NCBI GenBank assembly: GCA_028279705.1
Contig: JANQNF010000024.1
Span: 284,529 to 348,528, forward strand
Reading direction: 5' to 3'
Length of the DNA: 64,000 bases
Source of the DNA: an archaeon
GTDB taxonomy: Archaea; Aenigmatarchaeota; Aenigmatarchaeia; QMZP01; JAFGSV01
The position numbers were made by a program, and so were the translations under genes. Shown here piece after piece: positions 8,483-16,013 of the stretch (its first letter is position 1; every line of letters starts with the position of its first letter). The notes under the pieces are model-generated. The model was not told where the DNA came from. It searched no databases and saw only the letters and a list, made by a program, of their open reading frames with translations.

Positions 8483-8491
8483 TTTTTTAAA
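8483..8491 (+). promoter_or_regulatory. TATA box of mcm
   Basis: TTTTTTAAA lies 26-34 nt upstream of the mcm ATG at 8517, which suggests a leaderless or nearly leaderless transcript. Confidence 0.5.
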
Positions 8492-8516
8492 CTTCATAAT
8501 CATAATTCTATTCCCT

Positions 8517-11500
8517 ATGTCCAGAACCAACGTATCTGACAGTGACGTGAAGCCGGAGGCAGTCGAAAAGTTCAGGTTCTTCCTAAGTGACGAGTACGGA
8601 AAGGAACTGTACAAGGCAGCCGAAGAGGAAAAGTCTCTTCTCGTCAATTTCGACAAGCTGGACAAGCGCTTTGACGACCTTTCACAGATGCTTCTTGAAA
8701 ATCCTGCAAATTTCATGAAGGTCGCTGACACGGCCGTAAGCGGAATAGACCTGCCGGGCCCGGTCAGGGTAAGGTTTTCCGGACTTCCGGAAACCAGTAC
8801 CGTAAGCGTCCGCGACCTGAGATCCAAGCACATAGGAAAGTTCATCTGCGTCGAGGGTATAGTCAGGAGGGCTTCTGAGATAAGGCCCGAAATAGTTGCA
8901 GTTGACTGGAAATGCCATGAATGCGACAGTGTGACGAGGCATCCTGTCAACGGAACGTTCATATCCAAGCCGTTTAAGTGCGGAAACGTCACTGACGGGA
9001 GGGCATGTGACGGCAAGGCGTTCCTTGAGAACAACAAGGTGATGATCGATGCCAGGTGGATAACCGTGGACGAGCCTTTCGAGCTCACGGACGGCGACAA
9101 GCCTTCCCAGGTCAACATATGGTTAAGTGAAGACCTGGTTTCCCCGGACGGCAGGAGGATGTCAGACCCTGGTAACAGGCTCAAGATAACGGGTGTCTTA
9201 AGGGAAGTTCCCAAGGGAAAGATAGGCTCGGTAAAGCTTGACTTCTATCTTGACGCAAACCACGTTGAACCGACAGACACCACGTGGGAAAAACTCCAGA
9301 TATCAAAGGAAGAGGAAGAGCAGATAAAGGAGTTTTCAAAGGACCCGCTAATTTATGATAAGCTCGTCGCTTCCATGGCACCGTCGCTTTACGGGCTGAC
9401 CCACATAAAGGAATCGGTCATACTCCAACTCTTTGGTGGTGTACCAAGGAAGCTTCCTGACGGTAGCAATTTCAGGGGTGACATCCATATCCTGATAATA
9501 GGTGACCCCTCTGCGGGTAAGTCTCAGCTATTAAAGCTCGTCCCGGAGATAGTGCCGCGCGGCAGGTACGTGAGCGGAAAGGGTGTATCTACTGCAGGTC
9601 TTACCGCAACTGTCACAAAGGACGAACAGTTCATGGGTGGCTGGGTACTTGAAGCAGGTGCACTTGTCCTTGCAAACAAGGGGCTTCTTTGTATGCACCC
9701 GGAAACGAGAATAGTTGCAGATGACGCGATAATGCCTTTCAGGTCCGCTCTTAACGGGAATGTTCAGAGGGCCATGTGCAACGGCAGGCCGGTCGAGATA
9801 GGGAAGAGTGGCAGCATAGTCTATTCGTATGACGGTTCCGGTGTAAGTTCCGCGGTTTCCGATATCGTGGGAAGACGCAGGTATCGCGGCAAGATGATAT
9901 CCATGCTTCTGGATTCTGGATTCTCGATAGACCTGACGCCAAATCATCCGCTCATCGACGGTAATTCCCTTGGATGGAAGAGTGCAGGAGATTTCATCGA
10001 GGGTGACTATGTGCTCGCTCCTCTGAAGATACCCGGGAACCAAAAAGATGCCCTTCTGATAGACCTCCTTCCCCAGGATTGGAATGTCTGTCTTTCCAAT
10101 GAAGACAAGGCCGAACTGAAGATCCGAATTTCCGGCAAATATGCAACCATGAGCGAATTCAACAGTAAATACGGGTTCGACAGAAGCGTGCTTTCCGGTG
10201 GCGGGCAACCTGACATAAAGTCGTTCAAGAAGGCACTGTCAGGCCTTGGCATACATGACGAATGGTCAAGGAGAGTTTTCAAATTCGGCAAGAAGATGGC
10301 TTTCATAGGACCGAAAACCTCAAAGCTCACGCCTGAGCTCGGCTATCTGCTGGGTTTTATCCTCGGTGACGGCCATGTCACGCGCAGGGGAATACGGGTC
10401 ATACAGTCTCTGAAGCATGCTGACTACATTAAGAGGTTCACTTATTGCTGGGACAGGACCTTCGACAAGAAGCTGCGTACGTACGAGTACAAAACCAAGG
10501 CCAATATAAGGGGAAGGAAAGTTGAATCCGACTGCGTCGTCATGTTTTCGGGAAACAGGACGCTCGTCCAGCTTTATGAATGCCTTGTCGGCAGCGACAT
10601 GAGCAACGTGCTGAAAATGCCCGACGACGTCCTCAGGGGATTCGTCGCAGGCTGTTTTGATGCGGACGGTTGCCTTTCGTCAAAGGTTTCCAGAAAGAAT
10701 GGGAGGGAGTATGAGGTCGTCCATTCCGAGATACTGCTTTCAAGCGACAGGCAAGCCAGCCTGAATTTCATGATGACACTGAGGCGTCTCGGCGTCTATT
10801 CCAGGCTCGTCCGGGCAAAAGGAGTCTATAACGTAAGGATAACGGGAAGAGCCGACGTGGAGAGGTTCAGGAACTGCATAAAAGAACATTCTGCAAAGAT
10901 GCGTAAATGCATGCCCGAGAGGAAGATCAAGGTATCTTCCGCCGGCAGCAAGGTGCCCGCGGGTTTAGTCAGGGATTTCTGTCAGGAACTCATAGAAAAC
11001 GTGAATACGTCAGAGCTGAATGCCGCAGGACTTTCAAGCACCGCGTACTGCTACAAGAACGAAAAATACATGCCTTCCAGAGAACAAGTTCAGAAGCTGA
11101 TGAAAATGTTCGGCAGCCGTGTCAGCGGTGGTATGAAGAAAAAAATGACAGCGCTGCTGCAAGGAAACGCATTCCCCGATCGGGTAAAAAAGATAAGGCG
11201 TTATGATTATGACGGCTATGTATACGACATGACGGTTCCGCGGACTGCAAACTTCATTGCAGACGGTGTATTCTGCCACAACTCGATAGACGAGTTTGAA
11301 AAAATGAGCCAGGAAGACCAGGTTGCAATGCACGAGGGCATGGAACAGGGCAGCATAAGCATAGCAAAGGCAAGCATCGTTGCCACGCTTCCGGCAAAGA
11401 CTTCCATACTCGCAGGCGGCAATCCTAAGTTCTCGCGTTTCGACCCGATGAGGAGCATAAGCGAGCAGATTGACATACCACCGACGCTCCTTTCAAGGTT

Positions 11501-12143
11501 CGACCTCAAGTTCACGCTAAGGGACGTTCCCGAAAGCAAGGCTGACAAAAAGATCGTCGAGCACGTACTCAAGAGCAGGCATGAAGCTGACATCATAAAG
11601 CCTGCGATAGTGCCTTCAATGGTGAGGAAGTACATAGCATATGCAAAGGAAAACTGCTTCCCCCAGATGACGCCTGACGTAAGCAAGCTCCTGAAGAACT
11701 TCTATGTGAAGACTAGGTCAAGGGCAGAGGGCGGCGGGCCCGTCCCCATAACACTCAGGCAGTTTGAGGCACTCATGAGGCTTGCGGAGGCTTCCGCAAG
11801 GGTAAGACTTTCAAATGACATAACAAAGGATGACGCAAACAGGGCGATAAGGCTCATGAAAGACTCACTCCGGGATCTTGGCTACGATACCGAGACAGGT
11901 GAGATTGACATAGATAAAAGCGAAGGTGCTACATCCTTTAGCGAAAGGTCCAAGATAACGAGGATACTCAACATGATAGATGAGCTTTCCGGCGACAGCA
12001 AGGAGATCGTCCCTGTAGCAAAGCTCAAGGACAACGCTGCAAAGGACGGCATAGAGTCCGGCGAAGTCGATGACATAATCGAAAGGCTCAAGAGGGACGG
12101 TGTATTGTTCGAGCCAAACCCTGGGTACATCCAGAGGCCATGA
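8517..12143 (+). CDS. mcm: MCM replicative helicase with an intein
   Basis: The precursor has 1208 residues; the spliced host protein would have 677, the normal archaeal MCM length. The N-terminal DNA-binding domain includes a zinc site (CHEC, then a later Cys pair around CGNVTDGRAC). The AAA+ domain has Walker A GDPSAGKS at residues 329-336. Walker B is split by the intein and rejoins as LLSIDEFEKM. The arginine-finger block is SRFDLKF, and a winged-helix C-terminus follows. It forms the hexameric helicase that unwinds DNA at replication forks. The zinc-ribbon gene at 12180 follows after 36 bp with its own promoter. Confidence 0.97.
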   Translation: MSRTNVSDSDVKPEAVEKFRFFLSDEYGKELYKAAEEEKSLLVNFDKLDKRFDDLSQMLLENPANFMKVADTAVSGIDLPGPVRVRFSGLPETSTVSVRDLRSKHIGKFICVEGIVRRASEIRPEIVAVDWKCHECDSVTRHPVNGTFISKPFKCGNVTDGRACDGKAFLENNKVMIDARWITVDEPFELTDGDKPSQVNIWLSEDLVSPDGRRMSDPGNRLKITGVLREVPKGKIGSVKLDFYLDANHVEPTDTTWEKLQISKEEEEQIKEFSKDPLIYDKLVASMAPSLYGLTHIKESVILQLFGGVPRKLPDGSNFRGDIHILIIGDPSAGKSQLLKLVPEIVPRGRYVSGKGVSTAGLTATVTKDEQFMGGWVLEAGALVLANKGLLCMHPETRIVADDAIMPFRSALNGNVQRAMCNGRPVEIGKSGSIVYSYDGSGVSSAVSDIVGRRRYRGKMISMLLDSGFSIDLTPNHPLIDGNSLGWKSAGDFIEGDYVLAPLKIPGNQKDALLIDLLPQDWNVCLSNEDKAELKIRISGKYATMSEFNSKYGFDRSVLSGGGQPDIKSFKKALSGLGIHDEWSRRVFKFGKKMAFIGPKTSKLTPELGYLLGFILGDGHVTRRGIRVIQSLKHADYIKRFTYCWDRTFDKKLRTYEYKTKANIRGRKVESDCVVMFSGNRTLVQLYECLVGSDMSNVLKMPDDVLRGFVAGCFDADGCLSSKVSRKNGREYEVVHSEILLSSDRQASLNFMMTLRRLGVYSRLVRAKGVYNVRITGRADVERFRNCIKEHSAKMRKCMPERKIKVSSAGSKVPAGLVRDFCQELIENVNTSELNAAGLSSTAYCYKNEKYMPSREQVQKLMKMFGSRVSGGMKKKMTALLQGNAFPDRVKKIRRYDYDGYVYDMTVPRTANFIADGVFCHNSIDEFEKMSQEDQVAMHEGMEQGSISIAKASIVATLPAKTSILAGGNPKFSRFDPMRSISEQIDIPPTLLSRFDLKFTLRDVPESKADKKIVEHVLKSRHEADIIKPAIVPSMVRKYIAYAKENCFPQMTPDVSKLLKNFYVKTRSRAEGGGPVPITLRQFEALMRLAEASARVRLSNDITKDDANRAIRLMKDSLRDLGYDTETGEIDIDKSEGATSFSERSKITRILNMIDELSGDSKEIVPVAKLKDNAAKDGIESGEVDDIIERLKRDGVLFEPNPGYIQRP
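9690..11282 (+). mobile_element. intein with LAGLIDADG endonuclease in mcm
   Basis: The intein covers residues 392-922 (531 residues) of the precursor. It begins with Cys392 (CMHPETRI, block A) and ends with His921-Asn922 (GVFCHN), followed by Ser as the first downstream host residue. All classical splicing residues are therefore present. Block B has Thr474-x-x-His477 (TPNHP). The homing endonuclease has both dodecapeptide motifs, LLGFILGDGHV (Asp618) and VAGCFDADG (Asp717), so it looks intact and may still be active. It sits inside the Walker B motif, a site where loss would be deleterious. Confidence 0.95.
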
Positions 12144-12179
12144 CGAGCTTTTTTAAACGACTTCTGACAATATATTCTC

Positions 12180-12467
12180 ATGAACTGCCCGAAGTGCCAG
12201 GGAGGCACGTACCTTGCCGACGAGGACCTTGTCAAGGTGCTTGAAAATTCCACTCCAATGAAGCTTCTCATAAAGCAGACGTTCGTCTGCCGCGCCTGCG
12301 CGGAAAGGACAAGCAGGATAATAAGCGACGACATGGATGCGAGGAAGAAGGAGATTCAGGACGTCACTTCAGGCGTCCAGACGGTTTCCCTTGCGGGCAA
12401 CGCAGTTACTCCTGCCCCACCGACCGACCAGGCAGGTGCTGGCATACAGTTCCTCGACAGTGTCTAG
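12180..12467 (+). CDS. small zinc-ribbon protein
   Basis: The 95-residue protein has two Cys pairs, CPKC at residues 3-6 and CRAC at about 37-40, which can form one zinc ribbon. A charged linker and a Pro/Ala/Gly-rich, probably disordered tail follow. It has its own promoter, a TTTTTTAAA box about 25 nt before the start, followed by ACTTCTGACAAT. That 12-mer recurs in the next promoter downstream. No specific function is recognised; a nucleic-acid or protein-binding accessory role is possible. Confidence 0.65.
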   Translation: MNCPKCQGGTYLADEDLVKVLENSTPMKLLIKQTFVCRACAERTSRIISDDMDARKKEIQDVTSGVQTVSLAGNAVTPAPPTDQAGAGIQFLDSV

Positions 12468-12485
12468 ATTCTTAAAAAACTGAAT

Positions 12486-12514
12486 GTTTAAACTGGTGTT
12501 TAAACCGGGTTTAA
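12486..12514. promoter_or_regulatory. tandem operator-like palindromes before the ferritin-like pair
   Basis: Two copies of the palindrome GTTTAAAC lie at 12486-12493 and 12498-12505, 12 bp apart. The second overlaps a larger inverted repeat, TTAAACC-G-GGTTTAA, at 12500-12514. They lie 36-64 nt upstream of the ATG at 12550, over or next to the presumed TATA region. Iron-dependent control is suggested only by the neighbouring genes. Confidence 0.45.
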
Positions 12515-12549
12515 TAAGCAACTTCTGACAATCATAAAATACGGTAAAA

Positions 12550-12780
12550 ATGGATAACGAAGAGATAAAGAAAACACTGGAACAGAGTCTTGAATGGGAA
12601 GACCAGTTCGTCCTGTCTTATGACAAGGATTTCATCTGGGAGCTGCTGCGATCGCTTGGTGACAACAAGTTCAAGCGGATAGAGCCGCTTCTTAGGGAAA
12701 ACATTGCAGATACCCAGAAGCACCGAGACATGCTAAAGGAAATCCTTGAAAAGATAAAAAATGGTGAATATGCACTCTGA
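12550..12780 (+). CDS. ferritin-like half-protein, degenerate
   Basis: The 76-residue protein is two long helices. Helix 1 (LEQSLEWEDQFVLSYDKDF) and helix 2 (IADTQKHRDMLKEILEKI) resemble one half of a rubrerythrin/ferritin-like four-helix bundle. The E-x-x-H metal motif expected in helix 2 reads T-Q-K-H, so its metal site looks incomplete. The next gene, which overlaps it, encodes a similar half with that motif intact. The two halves may pair. The ACTTCTGACAAT element and operator-like repeats lie upstream. The ferritin-like assignment rests on pattern, not on a search. Confidence 0.55.
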   Translation: MDNEEIKKTLEQSLEWEDQFVLSYDKDFIWELLRSLGDNKFKRIEPLLRENIADTQKHRDMLKEILEKIKNGEYAL

Positions 12781-12958
12781 CACCAGGGAGATCCTAAGGG
12801 ACCTCCTTGAACAGGAAGTGGCCGTAAGGGACCTCTACCTGAAGATCTTGAAGTACATAAATAACAAAGAGATATCTGACCAGATAAAGCTCATTATGAA
12901 CGACGAGAACAAGCACATAGACAACGCAAAGAAGATGATTGCCATTCACGACGAGTGA
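12770..12958 (+). CDS. ferritin-like half-protein with E-x-x-H motif
   Basis: This 62-residue, two-helix protein has an acidic first helix (LLEQEVAVRDLYLKIL) and a second helix with the ferritin-like motif E-N-K-H in NDENKHIDNAKK. Encapsulated ferritins are known to build their di-iron site from dimers of such half-bundles; that this pair does so is inference. The start could be 12761 or 12770; both overlap the previous gene, so translation is coupled. The regulator of the isc operon follows 45 bp downstream. Confidence 0.55.
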   Translation: MHSDTREILRDLLEQEVAVRDLYLKILKYINNKEISDQIKLIMNDENKHIDNAKKMIAIHDE

Positions 12959-12972
12959 GCATCCAACGAAAC

Positions 12973-12982
12973 GTTTATATAC
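12973..12982 (+). promoter_or_regulatory. TATA box of the isc operon
   Basis: GTTTATATAC lies 22-31 nt upstream of the regulator ATG at 13004, with the inverted repeat at 12987-13004 directly behind it. Confidence 0.55.
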
Positions 12983-12986
12983 TACT

Positions 12987-13004
12987 TATGAAATATAATT
13001 CATA
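12987..13004. promoter_or_regulatory. inverted-repeat operator, isc regulator
   Basis: TATGAA-N6-TTCATA is a perfect 6-bp inverted repeat between the TATA box and the first codon, at the transcription start. It is a natural autoregulatory operator for the ArsR-type protein encoded next. Confidence 0.5.
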
Positions 13005-13309
13005 TGAAAAGAAAATCATACGATAACTTCTTCATTAATTTCGCCACGCGCTCGAAGTTCGACATAATAATGGCACTGAGGGACGGGCCGCTCAGCGTGG
13101 GCGAGATCGCGGAGAAGGTCGGCGACGAGCAGAGTGCAGTGTCCCACAATCTCACTAAGATGGCCAGGTGCCACATACTGGACGTGAAACGCGAGGGAAA
13201 GCAGCGGATATATTCCCTAAACAAGGACACGGTCATTCCCATGCTAAGAATCGTTGAAAAGCATGTGAAGCACTGCTGCGTCGGGAGGTGCGACAATGAG
13301 TGCAGATAA
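13004..13309 (+). CDS. ArsR-type winged-helix regulator with a C-terminal cysteine cluster
   Basis: The 101-residue protein has an ArsR-like winged helix (residues 15-85; recognition helix region QSAVSHNLTKMARCHIL) and a C-terminal tail with Cys in HCCVGRCDNEC. These four Cys could bind a metal ion or an Fe-S cluster. The gene overlaps iscS by 14 bp and heads the Fe-S assembly operon. A cluster- or metal-sensing role analogous to IscR/SufR is inferred; a general thiol or metal sensor is the alternative. An inverted repeat over the promoter supports autoregulation. Confidence 0.82.
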   Translation: MKRKSYDNFFINFATRSKFDIIMALRDGPLSVGEIAEKVGDEQSAVSHNLTKMARCHILDVKREGKQRIYSLNKDTVIPMLRIVEKHVKHCCVGRCDNECR

Positions 13310-14444
13310 GATTTACATGGACAGTGCGGCCACCACGAGGGTCGATCATGAAGTGATGAAAGCAATGCAGCCATACTTTTCCGAAGACTTCGGCAACATG
13401 GCAAGCCTTCATTCGCGCGGCAGGGAAGCCGAACACGCTGTCGAGAAGGCAAGGCGCGACATAACAAAGAAGGTCAACGGAAAGGACCACAGGCTCATAT
13501 TCACAAGCGGCGGGACGGAATCGAACAACTTCGTCCTGAAGGGACTTGCTTTCGCAAAAAAGGACAAAGGACACATAATCACGACCAAGATAGAGCACGA
13601 CTGCATACTGAGCACTGCGAAATGGCTGGAGAAGAGGGGATTTGATGTCACTTACCTTCCTGTAGACAGGGAAGGGTTCGTCGATCCGGCAGAGCTTGAG
13701 GGCGCTATAAGAAAGGACACGATAGTTGCTTCAGTGATCCATGCAAACAACGAGATAGGTACTATAGAGCCTGTCAGGGAGCTTGGAAAGGTCGCACATG
13801 AGCACGACGTACTCTTCCACACGGACGCCTGCCAGAGCTTTACAAAGGTTCCAATAGACCTGAAGAAGGACAACATTGACCTCATGACCATAAACTCTCA
13901 TAAGATATACGGGCCAAAGGGCGTTGGCGGTCTTTTCGTTCGCCAGGGTGTGAAGCTTGAGCCACTCCTTCACGGCGGTGGACAGGAGTACGGCTTTCGG
14001 AGCGGCACGGTGAACGTCTCAGGCATAGCGGGTTTTGCCAAGGCTGTCGACATAATGAAGGACAAGCACGTCAGCCATATGGAGAAGCTGAGAGACATGC
14101 TCATCGACGGTGCCCTGAAAATAGATGCATCATGGCTCAACGGCTCGAGGAAGCAGCGCCTGTGCAACAACGCGCACTTCTCGTTCAGTCACATAGAGGG
14201 GGAATCGCTCATAATCCACCTTGACCTCAAGGGGATTGCGGCTTCCACGGGCTCAGCATGCTCTTCGAAGTCGCTGGAACCAAGCCACGTTCTTACGGCC
14301 ATAGGGCTTAAGCCAGAGGAAGCGCACGGGTCCATAAGGTTCAGCCTGGGAAAGGAGAGCACGAAGGAAGAGATTGAACGTACGCTTGAATCGCTCAGTG
14401 ACGCAGTGGAAACCCTGAGGAAGATAAGCCCGTTTAAGAGGTAG
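13296..14444 (+). CDS. iscS: cysteine desulfurase
   Basis: This PLP enzyme of 382 residues removes sulfur from cysteine as a persulfide for Fe-S clusters. The PLP lysine is Lys203 in NSHKIYGPKG, and His101-Asp102 lies in the KIEHDC block. The catalytic Cys322 is in STGSACSSKSLEPSHV, the long-loop IscS/NifS pattern. It overlaps the upstream regulator and is followed after 8 bp by iscU, its sulfur acceptor. It may also serve tRNA thiolation. Confidence 0.95.
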   Translation: MSADKIYMDSAATTRVDHEVMKAMQPYFSEDFGNMASLHSRGREAEHAVEKARRDITKKVNGKDHRLIFTSGGTESNNFVLKGLAFAKKDKGHIITTKIEHDCILSTAKWLEKRGFDVTYLPVDREGFVDPAELEGAIRKDTIVASVIHANNEIGTIEPVRELGKVAHEHDVLFHTDACQSFTKVPIDLKKDNIDLMTINSHKIYGPKGVGGLFVRQGVKLEPLLHGGGQEYGFRSGTVNVSGIAGFAKAVDIMKDKHVSHMEKLRDMLIDGALKIDASWLNGSRKQRLCNNAHFSFSHIEGESLIIHLDLKGIAASTGSACSSKSLEPSHVLTAIGLKPEEAHGSIRFSLGKESTKEEIERTLESLSDAVETLRKISPFKR

Positions 14445-14452
14445 GTGTCATT

Positions 14453-14854
14453 ATGTCAATGAATTATAGCAAAAAGGTGATGGAGCATTTCAAGAACCCG
14501 AAGAACATGGGTGAAATGAAGGATGCTGACGGCGTTGGGAAGGTCGGAAATCCTGTCTGCGGCGACGTCATGCACATCTACATAAAGGTAGGGAAGAAAG
14601 ACGGCAAGGAAATAATAGAAGACATAAAGTTCCAGACGTTTGGCTGCGTTTCTGCCATAGCTGTTACCTCGATGACCACGCTGCTTGCGAAGGGAAAAAC
14701 GCTTGAGGAGTCCCTGAAGATAAAAAGGGACGACGTTGCCAGTGCGCTTGACGGGCTGCCTCCCATAAAGATGCACTGTTCAAACCTCGCCTCTGAAGCA
14801 CTTGAGGCTGCAATAAATGATTACATGAAGAAAACCAAGAAAAAGGGAAATTAA
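14453..14854 (+). CDS. iscU: Fe-S cluster scaffold protein
   Basis: The 133-residue scaffold has the three cluster cysteines of the family: Cys36 in GNPVCGDVM, Cys65 in TFGCVSAIA, and Cys109 in KMHCSNLA. The conserved Asp (Asp38) next to the first Cys is present. Clusters are built here from sulfur supplied by IscS and then passed to target proteins, of which this window has many (two hydrogenases, PyrK, FTR-like protein, ferredoxin). A GTAGGTGT ribosome-site-like stretch precedes the start. Confidence 0.95.
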   Translation: MSMNYSKKVMEHFKNPKNMGEMKDADGVGKVGNPVCGDVMHIYIKVGKKDGKEIIEDIKFQTFGCVSAIAVTSMTTLLAKGKTLEESLKIKRDDVASALDGLPPIKMHCSNLASEALEAAINDYMKKTKKKGN

Positions 14855-14898
14855 TAAAAGTCAGGAGGAGAAAGATATAGGATTTAATGGTGATTTGT

Positions 14899-15114
14899 AT
14901 GGCAAAGATAACAAAGGACACGACGCTTGGGAAGGCACTTGAAGTCCCGGGCGCCGAGAAGATATTGGATCATTTCAACACGCCGTGCGTCCACTGCCCG
15001 ATGGCTGCGATGGAGATGAACAAGCTTAAGCTTGGCGAGATCGCTTCCATGTACGGACTGGACCTTGAAGGCATGCTGAAAGAGCTGAACAAGAAAGCCG
15101 GGGCGAAGAAATGA
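14899..15114 (+). CDS. DUF1858-type redox-disulfide domain protein
   Basis: The protein is 71 residues from the ATG at 14899; the frame is open to 14887. It matches the small DUF1858 domain, found alone or joined to hybrid-cluster and Fe-S proteins. It has a TLGKALEVPGAEKILDHF helix, then C-V-H-C, and a final EIASMYGLDLEGMLKELN helix. The Cys pair is the presumed redox or metal site. It sits between iscU and a lipoprotein gene, overlapping the latter by 4 bp, so a role in redox or Fe-S handling is suggested by context only. Confidence 0.75.
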   Translation: MAKITKDTTLGKALEVPGAEKILDHFNTPCVHCPMAAMEMNKLKLGEIASMYGLDLEGMLKELNKKAGAKK

Positions 15115-15644
15115 GGGTATTCTGTCTTACTGCAGGTTTCGTGGTTTTGGCATTACTCATGGCGTCTGGCTGCATAAGCTCCGCCGTACCTGCAGCCAAG
15201 GCTCCAGGCGTAACAATGAAGGATGCAGGGGCAGCAGAAACTCTCCCGGAAGCGGTAGATTATGTGCCTGAAGAAATCACGGTCGAGGAACCGGTGAAAG
15301 AAATGGCAAAAGAGCTCCCTGAAGGTGCACTGGTGTCTGTCACTGGAATAGAAACGGACAAGGACGTTTACCATTCCAGGGAACTCTTGAGCTTCAATGT
15401 CACGATAGATTCCAGCGTCGCCCTCGATGACGTAACCGTGAGGGCCAGCGGAATAAGCGGCAAGATGGACATCGCTGAAATGGCAAGTCTTGCAGAAGGA
15501 GAAAACGTCGTGGAGTTTGAGTACACGCTTCCAAGCTGCAACAGGTGCAGTGGTATAAGTCCAGGTGACCACGAAGTGAGCGTGCATCTGGTTTATGGCG
15601 ATGTGATAGCGGAGGATTCAATTGCGATTGAAATTCAACAGTGA
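15111..15644 (+). CDS. predicted lipoprotein of the isc operon
   Basis: The 177-residue protein has a lipoprotein signal: a hydrophobic segment at 5-18 and a lipobox ending in ASGC (Cys20). A low-complexity Ala/Pro/Glu linker (to about residue 70) leads to an Ig-like beta-rich domain (about 75-177). That domain contains VTGIETDKDVYHSRELLSF, SCNRCSGI and GDHEVSVHLVYGD. It should be anchored outside the membrane. It overlaps both neighbours by 4 bp, so it belongs to the iscS-iscU operon, but why is unclear. Confidence 0.7.
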   Translation: MRVFCLTAGFVVLALLMASGCISSAVPAAKAPGVTMKDAGAAETLPEAVDYVPEEITVEEPVKEMAKELPEGALVSVTGIETDKDVYHSRELLSFNVTIDSSVALDDVTVRASGISGKMDIAEMASLAEGENVVEFEYTLPSCNRCSGISPGDHEVSVHLVYGDVIAEDSIAIEIQQ

Positions 15645-16012
15645 TTAATATGGTACTATTTTGCATTCCGTGCCTGGCGCTTTTGGTCTATTTTCTAATC
15701 ATGGGTATATTCTTCCCAAAATACCGGGTCTACATAAAGGAAGGCTGGAGATGCTTTTCCGACAAGCTGCGCGGCAAGAAATGTTCAGTATCATTCGATA
15801 ACAGGATGAGGCTCGCATTCAGCGCGTGGCTGACGAATCATAGGATGGTGCGACTTGGCCGATGGTTCAGCAACGAAAAGAACTTCAACTGGTTCCTTAT
15901 CGCAGCTACAGTCATAACAACAGTCATCACAATATACTTCGCAATACTTTTCATACAGTTCCAGCTTGACTCGCCTTGTGATGTCGGCGACGTATGTACT
16001 GTTGATTTCTAG
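15641..16012 (+). CDS. two-pass membrane protein of the isc operon
   Basis: This 123-residue protein starts at a GTG that overlaps the preceding stop (GTGA); an ATG at 15650 is the alternative. A hydrophobic helix at about 5-25 is followed by a basic Cys-containing loop (EGWRCFSDKLRGKKC), a second membrane segment at about 87-112, and a short tail with two Cys (SPCDVGDVC). It was not recognised. As last gene of the isc operon it may act with the lipoprotein. Confidence 0.6.
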   Translation: MINMVLFCIPCLALLVYFLIMGIFFPKYRVYIKEGWRCFSDKLRGKKCSVSFDNRMRLAFSAWLTNHRMVRLGRWFSNEKNFNWFLIAATVITTVITIYFAILFIQFQLDSPCDVGDVCTVDF

Positions 16013-16013
16013 G

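Noticed and set aside
8432..9214. Long minus-strand ORF (260 codons) opposite mcm
   Set aside because: It lies antisense to the conserved N-terminal MCM domain, has no family features and is Ser/Leu/Thr-rich in the manner of antisense shadows.
9531..10208. Minus-strand ORF of 225 codons inside mcm
   Set aside because: It is antisense to Walker A and the intein start and lacks a promoter or recognisable motif.
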